The notes under the pieces: model-generated
The model's database searches: none
What the model was told of the DNA's origin: nothing
Seen by the model: only the letters and a program-made list of their open reading frames with translations
Origin: an uncultured Bacteroidales bacterium
GTDB taxonomy: Bacteria; Bacteroidota; Bacteroidia; Bacteroidales; UBA932
Assembly: GCA_934693135.1 (NCBI GenBank)
Contig: CAKUVA010000007.1
Span: forward strand, 11,962 to 75,961
Direction of reading: 5' to 3'
Length of the DNA: 64,000 bases
In this document: positions 37,276-45,647 of the stretch, piece after piece
Layout of the letters: every line of letters begins with the position of its first letter
Position numbering within the stretch: position 1 is the stretch's first letter
Position numbers and translations under genes: made by a program

Positions 37276-37306
37276 CAAAAATAGTAATTTTTTTCATTGC
37301 TACGAA
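37276..37306 (-). promoter_or_regulatory. parAB operon promoter
   Basis: On the minus strand TATTTTTG (37283-37276) matches the -7 box. TTCG (37306-37303) is a three-of-four -33 box with a 19-base spacer. Confidence 0.55.
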
Positions 37307-37338
37307 CTTTGAGGAACTTTTTTGTTCCACGATTTTTC

Positions 37339-39624
37339 CTATATCGGGTCTACATCTATCGCAACATGGTTCATATAAGCCTTTTCGCTTTCAAACCTCG
37401 AAACAATGCCTGCCAGCTCATTCTTACGTTTCACCAAGTTGCTATCTTTTTTCAAACTTACACGTATATGTTTTATATATTGGTCGGACAATTTGTCAAC
37501 AACCGGCGTATAAGGGCCCATAACTGTCACAGATCCAGCCCCAACCTGTATAAATCCTGTCATCTTGATACCAAGCCCATCACGCAAAGCCATAGCCAAT
37601 TCTCCAGAAAGTTTCTCAAGCCGAGATTCATTACTATCCTTCACAATAATCCTAACAATCCTGGAGAAAGGCGGATAACCAAATTCAAAACGTTCCTTCA
37701 TCATCTTCTCCGAAACATCAGTTTCTTCTTTATTAACGCTTTCTGAATTCTTAAAAACACTATATACAGGATGTGAAGGCTGAGATGTCTGTATAACAAA
37801 AAGGCCCTTGACTCCACGTCTCCCACTACGTCCACGGAATTGTTCAAGCAATTGCATAGCCCTTTCGTCAGCTCTAAAATCATGCTGTGCAAGAAGAGAA
37901 TCAGCTTGGAGTACAGCTACAAGAGACAAACTCCCAAAATCAAACCCTTTAGCAATTATCTGAGTTCCGATCAGAATATCTATCTTCTTATGAGCGAAGT
38001 CTTTAATTATATTCTCTTCTCGTCCCGAAGTATCACTATCAAGTCTTTCGATATTGGCATTAGGGAATAAAATACGAGCTTCTTCCTCGATTTTCTGAGT
38101 ACCTGAACCAATCGGCTCAAGCACTCCTCCACATTTTTCACATTGACCCGTATATGGCATGCGCCACCCACAATAATGACAGAGGAGGACACCTTCCTGC
38201 TTATGCCAGCTCAGAGGCACATTACAATGAGGGCATTTCTTTATTTCACCGCAACCAGAGCATTGGACAGCAGGAGCATAAGACCTACGACCACGCAAGA
38301 TAAGGATCTGTCCCTTGTTCTCCAAAGTACGCCTAATGTCAGATATAAGCTTAAATGAAAAGTTACCAGACATCCCATGTTTGCGACGCTCAGCTATAGT
38401 GTCAATGATTTCCACATCAGAATCCTGTGTTCCATAGTACCGCTCAAAAAGATCTACCTTACCGAACAAACCTGTACGACAATTATACAATGATTCCAAG
38501 GAGGGAGTCGCAGTGCCGAGAACGATGTCGGCACCATGTATCTTGGCAAGCATCAATGCAGTATCACGTCCATTGTACCTCGGTGCCGGAGCATCCTGTT
38601 TATATGAAGTATCATGTTCTTCATCGACTATCACAAGCCCGAGATCATGGTGCGGGAGAAAGATGGCTGACCGCGTCCCTATGACCACATAGCGTCCACA
38701 TCGGACAGCAGATGCTACGTCAAGACGCTTGGCCGCTGTTTCCCTGGAATGAAACGAGAATAACATACTCCCGAAAATTCGCATGAGCCGTTCCTCCAGC
38801 TGACGACTGACCGCAATTTCCGGAATCAGATATAGCACATTCTTTCCATGAGACAATGCCTCTATAGCCAATGTTATATATATCTCTGTTTTCCCTGAAC
38901 CTGTAATGCCATGTAACAAGACAGGCTTTCGTTCAGAGAAGCATTTCCGGATACCTTCTACTGCCACACTCTGAGCAATACTCAAAGTAAAGTCCTGATG
39001 AACCCCTATGGTATCATTCTCATAAGAAGAAGCAGTCGCCGGAACAACATTCCTACAGACGGTCAACATCGATATTTTTTTACTTATCTCAATAGATTCA
39101 GCCTCAAGTAGCTCTGTTTCAGATAAATATTTAGACTTAGAAGAGTCCTTACGAGCCTTTTCTATCTGTACACGTTTCCGTTCTATGCGGACAGTTATGC
39201 TCTCACGCTTGGCAGAAAGTGAAGCTATTTTCCTATCAATGTCTCTAACCCTCCTTTCTTCAGCCTTTTCAGCCGACCGCATACGCGATATCTCCCCTCC
39301 CGTTTTCAGAGCGGGGTACGCGGCCTTGTACACTTCGCCAATCGTACACAGATAATATCCTGCCACAAATCTCCACAATGAAATCTCTTCCGGCGAAATC
39401 CTATCAAGCGCAGATTCAACAGACAACACAGGAAGAACCTTTTTTTCATCGACTTCCGGCTTTATTCCCACAGAGTCCACTACTCCTATATATATCCTGC
39501 CTGCAAAACAGACTCGCACGCGCACACCGACCAAAACATCATCCACTAACGCTGAAGATATATAATAGCAAGGAGTCCACTCAAGCCTGAGTGGTAATAT
39601 TACCGATATGAAGATACGTTCCAT
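37339..39624 (-). CDS. priA: Primosomal protein N' (replication restart helicase PriA)
   Basis: About 761 residues. PriA recognises collapsed replication forks and reloads the replisome. The ATG at 39624 is preferred because MERIFISVILPLRLEW matches the start of PriA; an ATG seven codons upstream is also possible. Motifs: Walker A HGITGSGKTEIY, Walker B VIVDEEHDTSYKQ, the zinc-binding cysteine pairs (CSGCGEIKKCPHC, CHYCGWRMPYTGQCEKCGG) and helicase motifs GTQIIAKGFDF and QFRGRSGRRG. It is convergent with nothing and follows on the same strand upstream of parA. Confidence 0.95.
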   Translation of the reverse strand: MERIFISVILPLRLEWTPCYYISSALVDDVLVGVRVRVCFAGRIYIGVVDSVGIKPEVDEKKVLPVLSVESALDRISPEEISLWRFVAGYYLCTIGEVYKAAYPALKTGGEISRMRSAEKAEERRVRDIDRKIASLSAKRESITVRIERKRVQIEKARKDSSKSKYLSETELLEAESIEISKKISMLTVCRNVVPATASSYENDTIGVHQDFTLSIAQSVAVEGIRKCFSERKPVLLHGITGSGKTEIYITLAIEALSHGKNVLYLIPEIAVSRQLEERLMRIFGSMLFSFHSRETAAKRLDVASAVRCGRYVVIGTRSAIFLPHHDLGLVIVDEEHDTSYKQDAPAPRYNGRDTALMLAKIHGADIVLGTATPSLESLYNCRTGLFGKVDLFERYYGTQDSDVEIIDTIAERRKHGMSGNFSFKLISDIRRTLENKGQILILRGRRSYAPAVQCSGCGEIKKCPHCNVPLSWHKQEGVLLCHYCGWRMPYTGQCEKCGGVLEPIGSGTQKIEEEARILFPNANIERLDSDTSGREENIIKDFAHKKIDILIGTQIIAKGFDFGSLSLVAVLQADSLLAQHDFRADERAMQLLEQFRGRSGRRGVKGLFVIQTSQPSHPVYSVFKNSESVNKEETDVSEKMMKERFEFGYPPFSRIVRIIVKDSNESRLEKLSGELAMALRDGLGIKMTGFIQVGAGSVTVMGPYTPVVDKLSDQYIKHIRVSLKKDSNLVKRKNELAGIVSRFESEKAYMNHVAIDVDPI

Positions 39625-39662
39625 TTTCAATGCGAATTTACACATAAGTTTTCAGAAACAAC

Positions 39663-39670
39663 TATCTTTG
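39663..39670 (+). promoter_or_regulatory. -7 box of the leucine-rich-repeat gene
   Basis: TATCTTTG, a full TAnnTTTG match 24 bases before the ATG. The -33 position holds only TTTA at 22 bases. Confidence 0.5.
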
Positions 39671-39693
39671 TCTTTCTAAACACATATTATAGA

Positions 39694-40416
39694 ATGATAG
39701 ACATTATGGATATTATACCGGAGGATCTCCGAAAAATACTTAAAGTCAACACCGAAGCTCCTGAAACAGCTCTAAAAACTGATGATTGGGACAGTGAATA
39801 TAATTGCAGCTACAGCTCCGATGGAGTATATCTACTTGATGCAGAAAACTTTCCAGATGTTGTACGAGTCCACGATGGGACAAGAATCATCTGCGACAAA
39901 GTTTTCTCTTTCCAAGACTACATGGCTGAAGATTATCCTATAGGAAGTGATATTCCAGAAGACAGTAGAGTTTCGTTTCTTGACAAGATATACCTACCTT
40001 CATCAGTAGAGCATATCGGTGACAGTGCTTTCAAGGAATGTGGATGGATAAACCGCATAAGACTTCCAAAATCACTTCTAACAATCAGAGATAACGCTTT
40101 CTATGGCTGTTGGGAACTCGAACAAATCAGCTTCCCTGCCAAACTGCTCAGCATAGGAGAACAATCTTTCTTCGAGTGCTTCTCTCTGGAAAAAGTACGC
40201 TTAAACAAAGGGCTGAAAATTATCGGAGCCGGAGCATTCAGTTTCTGTGAATCTCTTGAAGAAATCACTCTCCCTGAGGGACTACTCGCAATAGGTCCAG
40301 ACGCATTCTACGGCTGCCGTAAACTTCGCAAAATTTTCGTTCCAAAAGGAAAAGCCGAAATATACGCCGAAATCCTTCCAAAAGACAGACGCAAATATAT
40401 CCGCGAGCTGAAATAG
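39694..40416 (+). CDS. BspA-type leucine-rich-repeat protein without a signal peptide
   Basis: A 240-residue protein. Residues about 90-230 carry at least five LRR_5 units of the BspA type, with recurring cores such as VEHIGDSAFKECGWINRIRL, LTIRDNAFYGCWELEQISF, LLSIGEQSFFECFSLEKVRL and LAIGPDAFYGCRKLRKIFV. The first 90 residues are acidic and unlike the repeats. No signal peptide or anchor is visible, although most BspA-like proteins are surface exposed, so this one is probably cytosolic. It stands alone between divergent priA and a convergent exported protein. No specific role can be given. Confidence 0.85.
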   Translation: MIDIMDIIPEDLRKILKVNTEAPETALKTDDWDSEYNCSYSSDGVYLLDAENFPDVVRVHDGTRIICDKVFSFQDYMAEDYPIGSDIPEDSRVSFLDKIYLPSSVEHIGDSAFKECGWINRIRLPKSLLTIRDNAFYGCWELEQISFPAKLLSIGEQSFFECFSLEKVRLNKGLKIIGAGAFSFCESLEEITLPEGLLAIGPDAFYGCRKLRKIFVPKGKAEIYAEILPKDRRKYIRELK

Positions 40417-40418
40417 AT

Positions 40419-42194
40419 TCAGAAGCAATACATCACCTGCACTTTTAGTTCCGCCTTAGCAGGTTTCGGCGTCTTTTGGCCAGGACTTTGCCATGGTGTA
40501 TCCGTAAATGCAGCCCTTAAGTAGATTTTCCATGTTTTCATACCATGTCCTTGTAATCTCATTCTTGCAGCAATGGACACAGAATACCCACGACCATAAT
40601 ATGCAGGGACATTGAAATTTCCTGGTGCATCACGCTCATAGCAATATATCCTGTTGTCCCAGCTGTCTGCTCTGAAAAGCGTGCCGCGTAAAAAGACTGC
40701 ACCAATACGTCCAGAGTAGCCCTCTTCCACATATGCAAGCCAAGACAGGACGTCCGTTGCAAGTATATTTGTCCGCACAATGGTTTGCCAAGATGAAGAA
40801 TTCCACCGCAAGTCAGCCCTAAAGTCAGTCCTGTTTCTATTTCCATAGGAACGTAAACTTTCTTGCAAGCGCATCGACAATATAACTGAAGGCAGCAGAG
40901 TCCACGGGTATGATACAATCATCTTCATCTGCCTCTCCTCCCAAACCTCTCGAAAAGCCATATCCGCGGTCAATGTCAACTGTTTAAAGAATAATCCTGC
41001 AGAGAAACCACACTCCCCTTTCTTACCAGAAAACATCCGAACAGGAGATATATTCCACGAAGAATAATTGACAGGAATGTATCTGCATGTCCATGCTGTC
41101 TTCAATTTATCTGAAATACGAGCTGACATACCAACTATTCCAGCAACCTTGAGTGACAACATATCAATAGCCGCTTCCCCAAAAAGTTCATTTCCACCAA
41201 TACAAAATCGGGCATCCACAGAAGTTTTCCCTTCTGAATGATCTGTATTGCAATATGACGTCAAGCCTATCTGTCCATATTTGGAATACCATGACACATT
41301 TATTCCAGGCATACAGACATTACTGAACGGAGTTCCAGACTCACACCATGCCCTAAGTCCAGGCATTACAGCAAACATGGAGATACCAAATCTTCCGAAA
41401 GAAAGCGCAGTCGCGACACCTCTCATACTCGAAGATGCTGAATATGATCCTGATGGAGAAACTCCAGACGGGCGTTTCCAAAATGAGCGTTCTCCGGAAA
41501 TGCCACCAACAGAAAACCCTGTCCAGAGAGCAAGTCCCTGTCCAAAGCGAAGCGACAGATCTCCTGCAACAAATGTCTCCAAATGCCTCTGCCCATAATA
41601 CGCAGCATATATCGTATATGAAGTCGGAGTGACCGACCTATCAACATTATACCTTTTGAAAGATACTCCGCCATCGAAGTGCGAGTCTGAAAACATTCTG
41701 TACTTTCCGGAATACGCCCATGAATATCGTAACCTGCTACCATCAAACGGAAATGATAACTTCGATATTCCATTCAATATCAAAGAGTTCCTAACATCAG
41801 CCTTTCTTTCTGAAGACTGACCGGGCAAAGAATATGACTCGAGAGAAATGAATGGGCTCAAGGCTTCTACCGTTTCCATACCAAACCCATCTACATCAGC
41901 AAGCTCTGATATTGACAATATGTCCCCGTTGCGAGTCCTATAATCAATCAATGAAGCTACTTGATACATACTAAACAATCCGGAAGACATCAATTTGCTC
42001 CGCGTAAGACAATTTATTCGAAGAGGATTCTCCGCAAGAGAAAAATAATGCTCAATTTCATTCTCCGGAACAGATTCAATGTCACTTTCACCAGTAAGAA
42101 ACAATATTGATGCGATAATATCCGGACCATCCGCAGCCCGAGATGAAAGAACAGCTGCCAACAGCAGCATAATTGTGAACAAATTTTTCTTCAT
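40419..42194 (-). CDS. Exported helix-hairpin-helix protein with probable outer-membrane barrel
   Basis: About 591 residues. The ATG at 42194 gives a signal peptide (KKNLFTIMLLLAAVLSSRA); a longer frame begins at a TTG 21 codons earlier. Residues about 45-130 hold helix-hairpin-helix motifs of the ComEA kind (LFSMYQVASLIDYRTRNG, ILSISELADVDGFGMETVEA). The remaining 450 residues are rich in alternating aromatic and polar strands and end with aromatic YCF, which suits an outer-membrane barrel. The combination of HhH and barrel recurs in Bacteroidetes but the function is not known; DNA binding at the cell surface is a guess. Confidence 0.8.
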   Translation of the reverse strand: MKKNLFTIMLLLAAVLSSRAADGPDIIASILFLTGESDIESVPENEIEHYFSLAENPLRINCLTRSKLMSSGLFSMYQVASLIDYRTRNGDILSISELADVDGFGMETVEALSPFISLESYSLPGQSSERKADVRNSLILNGISKLSFPFDGSRLRYSWAYSGKYRMFSDSHFDGGVSFKRYNVDRSVTPTSYTIYAAYYGQRHLETFVAGDLSLRFGQGLALWTGFSVGGISGERSFWKRPSGVSPSGSYSASSSMRGVATALSFGRFGISMFAVMPGLRAWCESGTPFSNVCMPGINVSWYSKYGQIGLTSYCNTDHSEGKTSVDARFCIGGNELFGEAAIDMLSLKVAGIVGMSARISDKLKTAWTCRYIPVNYSSWNISPVRMFSGKKGECGFSAGLFFKQLTLTADMAFREVWEERQMKMIVSYPWTLLPSVILSMRLQESLRSYGNRNRTDFRADLRWNSSSWQTIVRTNILATDVLSWLAYVEEGYSGRIGAVFLRGTLFRADSWDNRIYCYERDAPGNFNVPAYYGRGYSVSIAARMRLQGHGMKTWKIYLRAAFTDTPWQSPGQKTPKPAKAELKVQVMYCF

Positions 42195-42254
42195 ACCATG
42201 CCTTTTTACGTTCAACTTGGACGCGGCACTGGCTGAAGCATCGCCTCGACAACC

Positions 42255-42262
42255 CAAATATA
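42255..42262 (-). promoter_or_regulatory. -7 box of the helix-hairpin-helix gene
   Basis: The minus strand reads TATATTTG, about 60 bases before the ATG at 42194. This placement also argues against the longer TTG start, which would overlap it. Confidence 0.5.
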
Positions 42263-42294
42263 GGAATATTTTAGATAATTACACTAATTTTATT

Positions 42295-42302
42295 TATTTT
42301 TG
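42295..42302 (+). promoter_or_regulatory. -7 box of the hpt-adk operon
   Basis: TATTTTTG, 33 bases before the hpt ATG and back to back with the -7 box of the divergent gene. Confidence 0.5.
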
Positions 42303-42335
42303 TAAAATAGAATATATCAGAGATTGAATTAGTGT

Positions 42336-42881
42336 ATGAAAAAAATCACTCTTTTCGACAAGACATTTCGGACATTCATCCCGAATGACAAGATTGAAGA
42401 AGCCATTGACAAGGTTGCAGAAAAAATCAATTCTGACTTCAGAGGTAGCAATGATGTTCCGGTCCTTTTATGCATATTGAACGGGTCCATCATGTTCACG
42501 GCAGAACTAATGAAACGCCTTGATTTCGACTGCGAGCTCGTTTCTATGAAACTATCTTCCTATGAAGGAACAAGTTCCACTGGAAAGATTCGCCAAGTAA
42601 TGGGAATGACGGGCGACATCAGTGGCAAACGCGTAATAGTAGTTGAGGATATTGTGGACACAGGCAACACTATTGTAGATCTCAAAAAAATTGTCAAGGA
42701 AAGAGGTGCCTCTGAATGCAAAATTTGCACCATGCTTCTCAAGCCGGAAGTCTACAAGAAAGACGTAAAACTTGACTATGTCGGAATGGAAATCCCAAAC
42801 AAGTTTATAGTTGGTTTCGGATTAGACTACAATGAGTTAGGAAGAAACTACAAGGACATTTATATTCTCGATGAAGAATAA
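42336..42881 (+). CDS. hpt: Hypoxanthine phosphoribosyltransferase
   Basis: A 181-residue cytosolic purine-salvage enzyme that joins hypoxanthine or guanine to PRPP. The PRPP-binding loop is VIVVEDIVDTGNTIVDL at about residues 98-114. LCILNGSIMFTAELMKRLDF upstream and VGFGLDYNELGRNY near the end complete the type I phosphoribosyltransferase pattern. Length is normal. adk follows after 37 bases, so both act in purine nucleotide supply from one transcript. Confidence 0.96.
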   Translation: MKKITLFDKTFRTFIPNDKIEEAIDKVAEKINSDFRGSNDVPVLLCILNGSIMFTAELMKRLDFDCELVSMKLSSYEGTSSTGKIRQVMGMTGDISGKRVIVVEDIVDTGNTIVDLKKIVKERGASECKICTMLLKPEVYKKDVKLDYVGMEIPNKFIVGFGLDYNELGRNYKDIYILDEE

Positions 42882-42918
42882 TTAAGGGGCAATCGCCCCA
42901 CAACATAACGGACAAAAC

Positions 42919-43491
42919 ATGAAATATTACATTCTTTTCGGCCCTCCGGGAGCAGGTAAAGGCACCCAGGCCAGTGCAATGGTTGAGAAATACAATCTCT
43001 GCCATCTTTCTACAGGTGAACTCCTCCGCAAGGAAATTGCTGAAGGAACAGAACTCGGTAAAAAGGCCAAATCACTAATCGATGCCGGCTCACTCGTTCC
43101 AGACGAAGTCGTAGAAGGCATGATTGACAATGCATTCAAAACAATAAAGGGTGTCGATGGTTTCCTCCTCGATGGTTTTCCACGCACAATCGCTCAGGCA
43201 GAGGTACTTGACAAGATGCTCGCAAGCGGAAATGAGTCTGTGACATCTGTAATATCCATCATGATTCCCGACGAGATGATCAAGGAGCGCATCCGTCACA
43301 GAGCCTCTATTGAAGGCAGGGCTGATGACGCTAAAGAAGAGACCATCAATAACAGAATCAAGACTTACCACGATAAAACAGAACCACTTGTAGAATTCTA
43401 CAAGAAAGCTGGTAAATACGAAGAGATTGATGGCACAGGCTCCATCGAAGATGTACGTGCCTCCATCTTCTCGGTAATGGACAAGTTCTAA
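42919..43491 (+). CDS. adk: Adenylate kinase
   Basis: A 190-residue enzyme that interconverts ATP plus AMP with two ADP. P-loop GPPGAGKGTQASAM is at residues 7-20, AMP-binding LSTGELLRKE and LLDGFPRTIAQAE follow, and the short LID is RIRHRASIEGRADDAKEET. The LID lacks the zinc-binding cysteines of the long form, as is usual in Bacteroidetes. It is followed by a folded intergenic element and then a convergent gene. Confidence 0.97.
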   Translation: MKYYILFGPPGAGKGTQASAMVEKYNLCHLSTGELLRKEIAEGTELGKKAKSLIDAGSLVPDEVVEGMIDNAFKTIKGVDGFLLDGFPRTIAQAEVLDKMLASGNESVTSVISIMIPDEMIKERIRHRASIEGRADDAKEETINNRIKTYHDKTEPLVEFYKKAGKYEEIDGTGSIEDVRASIFSVMDKF

Positions 43492-43512
43492 ACTTTAGAA
43501 CTATCATAAAAC

Positions 43513-43593
43513 AATACGGCACCTGCTATTAGGCGGCATTGACTCTCTAAGAGACACCCATAAATGGGAAAGACCACCAGCAGATGCCGTATT
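43513..43593. other. Strongly folded multibranch element between adk and a convergent gene
   Basis: An outer helix of nine pairs (AATACGGCA 43513-43521 with 43585-43593), one C-A mismatch and five more pairs (CTGCT with AGCAG) closes the element. A weaker GGcGG/CCaCC helix lies inside, then two small hairpins, TCTC-TAA-GAGA and CCCA-TAAA-TGGG. This gives a three-way junction of about 81 bases. Neither strand has a clean T-run, though the minus strand reads TTGTTTTA after it. It may be a two-way terminator for convergent genes, or a structured RNA or small repeat of unknown kind. Confidence 0.6.
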
Positions 43594-43608
43594 ATTATGT
43601 AATGCAGG

Positions 43609-44952
43609 CTACTTTATCTCAAGAACCCCACCTTTGCCAAATACTTTTTCAAGTAGAACATCGTAAATCTGCGCTCTCTTGCAAAGATCGAAGAGATTTA
43701 TTCTCCATCTCATAAGCTGCACGAAGTCAACCATTTTTCTAACCTGAGCACGTGTAAGCCCTATACTCTCCGGACCAACAGGAGCGCCAACACTCTTCAT
43801 CAGTGCAACCATCTTGTCATATGAGTAAACCTGATTTTTTATCCTGCTCTTAAGATCCGGCCAATTCTCCTTTACCTTTGTCAGCTGTTTGCGTACTGTT
43901 TCCGCATCATTATACTTCTTCGTAATCTCAGTATATCCGAGCTGAGGCACAGGGAAATCTTTGAATATCTCAAGAGCTCGTTTCTGCTCTTGCTCAAGAG
44001 TAGGCCATGCAGCCACACATGCATCTACATCTATCTTAGAAAGATCCATCTTAAGGAACTCATCGAAACATGCACTCATTATCACCGTACCCATAGCACA
44101 CTGGAAACCATGCGACTGGAATTTTCCATGATATCTATATTCCGTCATGTCAAGATAATGGCTGAATAGATGCTCTGAACAAGATGCAGGACGACTCGTA
44201 TGAGCAATCTGCATTGCAAGTCCTGTCAATGTCAAGCCTACGAAAAGATCTCCAACCGCATCAGGATCACCCGCAGCAATACGTTCGTTTTCCGCAAGAA
44301 TATCATTGAGGGAGTCATTGACAAGACTCCAAGCCATTGGGATTATAGGCTCTGTCCCGAACAGATCCGCAATCATCCACTCTGCACCAGAAGTCACTTT
44401 AGCAGCAAGATCGCCATACCCAGCAGCTGTCATCTCCTTAGGAGCAGAGGCAAGAACATTGTTGTCTGCAAGAATCACCTTAGGAGCATGTGTTTCAATA
44501 TTAATCTTGGCTCCATCCTTGGTAACGACAGCTCCAGAAGAAGCATAACCATCTACAGAAGCAGCAGTAGCAACGACCATATATGGCTTCTCATGGTGGA
44601 AAGCCGCGAGCTTGCAAAGATCATTAAGCACACCAGAACCTACTGCAACAGGTATCGCATCATAAGTATCCAGAATTTTATCAATTCTGTCTACAAACTC
44701 AAACTCCGCATGGAACTCATCCTCTTCGAAAATATATGTGCGACATTCAATACCTGCAGCCACGATATGGTCAGTTACAATCTTTCCTGCAGCTCTCCAA
44801 GTATTTTTATCAGCAACTACAAGGGCAGCCGCATCTCCAAAATTTTTCTTAAAAAGTTCAGGAGCAAGGCCAAGCACATCATTGCCAAACTCAAACGCCT
44901 TGGTATCTTTCGCGATTGCCAAAGCTTCATCAAGTTGTTTTCTGTAATCCAT
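43609..44952 (-). CDS. sn-glycerol-1-phosphate dehydrogenase (AraM/EgsA-like)
   Basis: A 447-residue member of the iron-type dehydrogenase fold. The family reduces dihydroxyacetone phosphate to glycerol 1-phosphate with NAD(P)H, the stereo-form used in archaeal lipids and by Bacillus AraM. The diagnostic stretch is VAVGSGVLNDLCKLAAFHHE followed by VVATAASVDGYASSGAVVTK, with metal-ligand histidines further on (HTSRPASCSEHLFSHYLDM, KFQSHGFQCAMGTVI). It is longer than archaeal EgsA (about 350) and nearer AraM. A GlpT-type transporter and a sigma factor lie just upstream on the same strand, with a -7 box (TATATTTG, 44990 to 44983) between. Confidence 0.85.
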   Translation of the reverse strand: MDYRKQLDEALAIAKDTKAFEFGNDVLGLAPELFKKNFGDAAALVVADKNTWRAAGKIVTDHIVAAGIECRTYIFEEDEFHAEFEFVDRIDKILDTYDAIPVAVGSGVLNDLCKLAAFHHEKPYMVVATAASVDGYASSGAVVTKDGAKINIETHAPKVILADNNVLASAPKEMTAAGYGDLAAKVTSGAEWMIADLFGTEPIIPMAWSLVNDSLNDILAENERIAAGDPDAVGDLFVGLTLTGLAMQIAHTSRPASCSEHLFSHYLDMTEYRYHGKFQSHGFQCAMGTVIMSACFDEFLKMDLSKIDVDACVAAWPTLEQEQKRALEIFKDFPVPQLGYTEITKKYNDAETVRKQLTKVKENWPDLKSRIKNQVYSYDKMVALMKSVGAPVGPESIGLTRAQVRKMVDFVQLMRWRINLFDLCKRAQIYDVLLEKVFGKGGVLEIK

Positions 44953-44982
44953 ATAATAAAATTTTAATTTTAAATGCTATAA

Positions 44983-44990
44983 CAAATATA
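44983..44990 (-). promoter_or_regulatory. -7 box of the glycerol-1-phosphate dehydrogenase gene
   Basis: TATATTTG on the minus strand, about 30 bases before the ATG. No -33 TTTG at the usual distance. Confidence 0.45.
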
Positions 44991-45015
44991 CAATCCAAAG
45001 TTCACATGCACCCAA

Positions 45016-45624
45016 TCAAGACCGGAACATCTCACCCAAGTATGGTATTACAGCAAAAAAAGCCCATACCAAATCCTTGGATAAAGCACTCCTTAAGGAT
45101 TTCAATGCAGAATACATATGGTTTTCCACTGTACTCAGAGAAATTCCAAGACGCGCACTTATCTCCTTATTAGATACATCTTCTATATAACTAAGTATAA
45201 ATACTTCCCTGCTACGTGTCGGAAGACTATCTATGGCATCGGTAATTTTTTTTCTAAGGTCTCCATCAAATAGTTTCCGTATCACAGGGTTTTTATCAGG
45301 GTCCGCTGCCTCAAGTCCAAGAAGATTAATTCTACTATCGTTCCATTCTCGGAACTTCCTTGAAAGATTTTCTCGTCTCAAGTAGTTCAATGACCTATTA
45401 TAAACGCTTCTGAGCAGATAGCTACGCAATGGAACATTAGAATTCAATGTCTTTCTATTGTTCCATAAACTATACAAGACATCCTGCACCACATCTTCTG
45501 CCCATTCTTCAGACAAAAAAGACCTTGCATAAGAAATCATGACAGGGATTTCCCCCCTACAGAGATCGTCAAAAGCTTGGCGGTCTCCATTCATGATTCT
45601 CCATGACAGGTCTTTTTTTTCCAT
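45016..45624 (-). CDS. ECF sigma factor without a visible anti-sigma partner
   Basis: A 202-residue sigma-70 family protein of the extracytoplasmic-function group. Sigma region 2 covers about residues 20-90 (MISYARSFLSEEWAEDVVQDVLYSLW, cut here by its own length, then LRSYLLRSVYNRSLNYLRRE). Sigma region 4 covers about 135-190 (LPTRSREVFILSYIEDVSN, ARLGISLSTVENHMYSALKS). Most Bacteroidetes homologues sit next to a FecR-type anti-sigma gene and a SusC/SusD pair; here neither is present. It is 23 bases after glpT and 63 bases before the dehydrogenase start. The target promoters are unknown. Confidence 0.9.
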   Translation of the reverse strand: MEKKDLSWRIMNGDRQAFDDLCRGEIPVMISYARSFLSEEWAEDVVQDVLYSLWNNRKTLNSNVPLRSYLLRSVYNRSLNYLRRENLSRKFREWNDSRINLLGLEAADPDKNPVIRKLFDGDLRKKITDAIDSLPTRSREVFILSYIEDVSNKEISARLGISLSTVENHMYSALKSLRSALSKDLVWAFFAVIPYLGEMFRS

Positions 45625-45647
45625 AACATTTCCCCTATGGGATAGTT

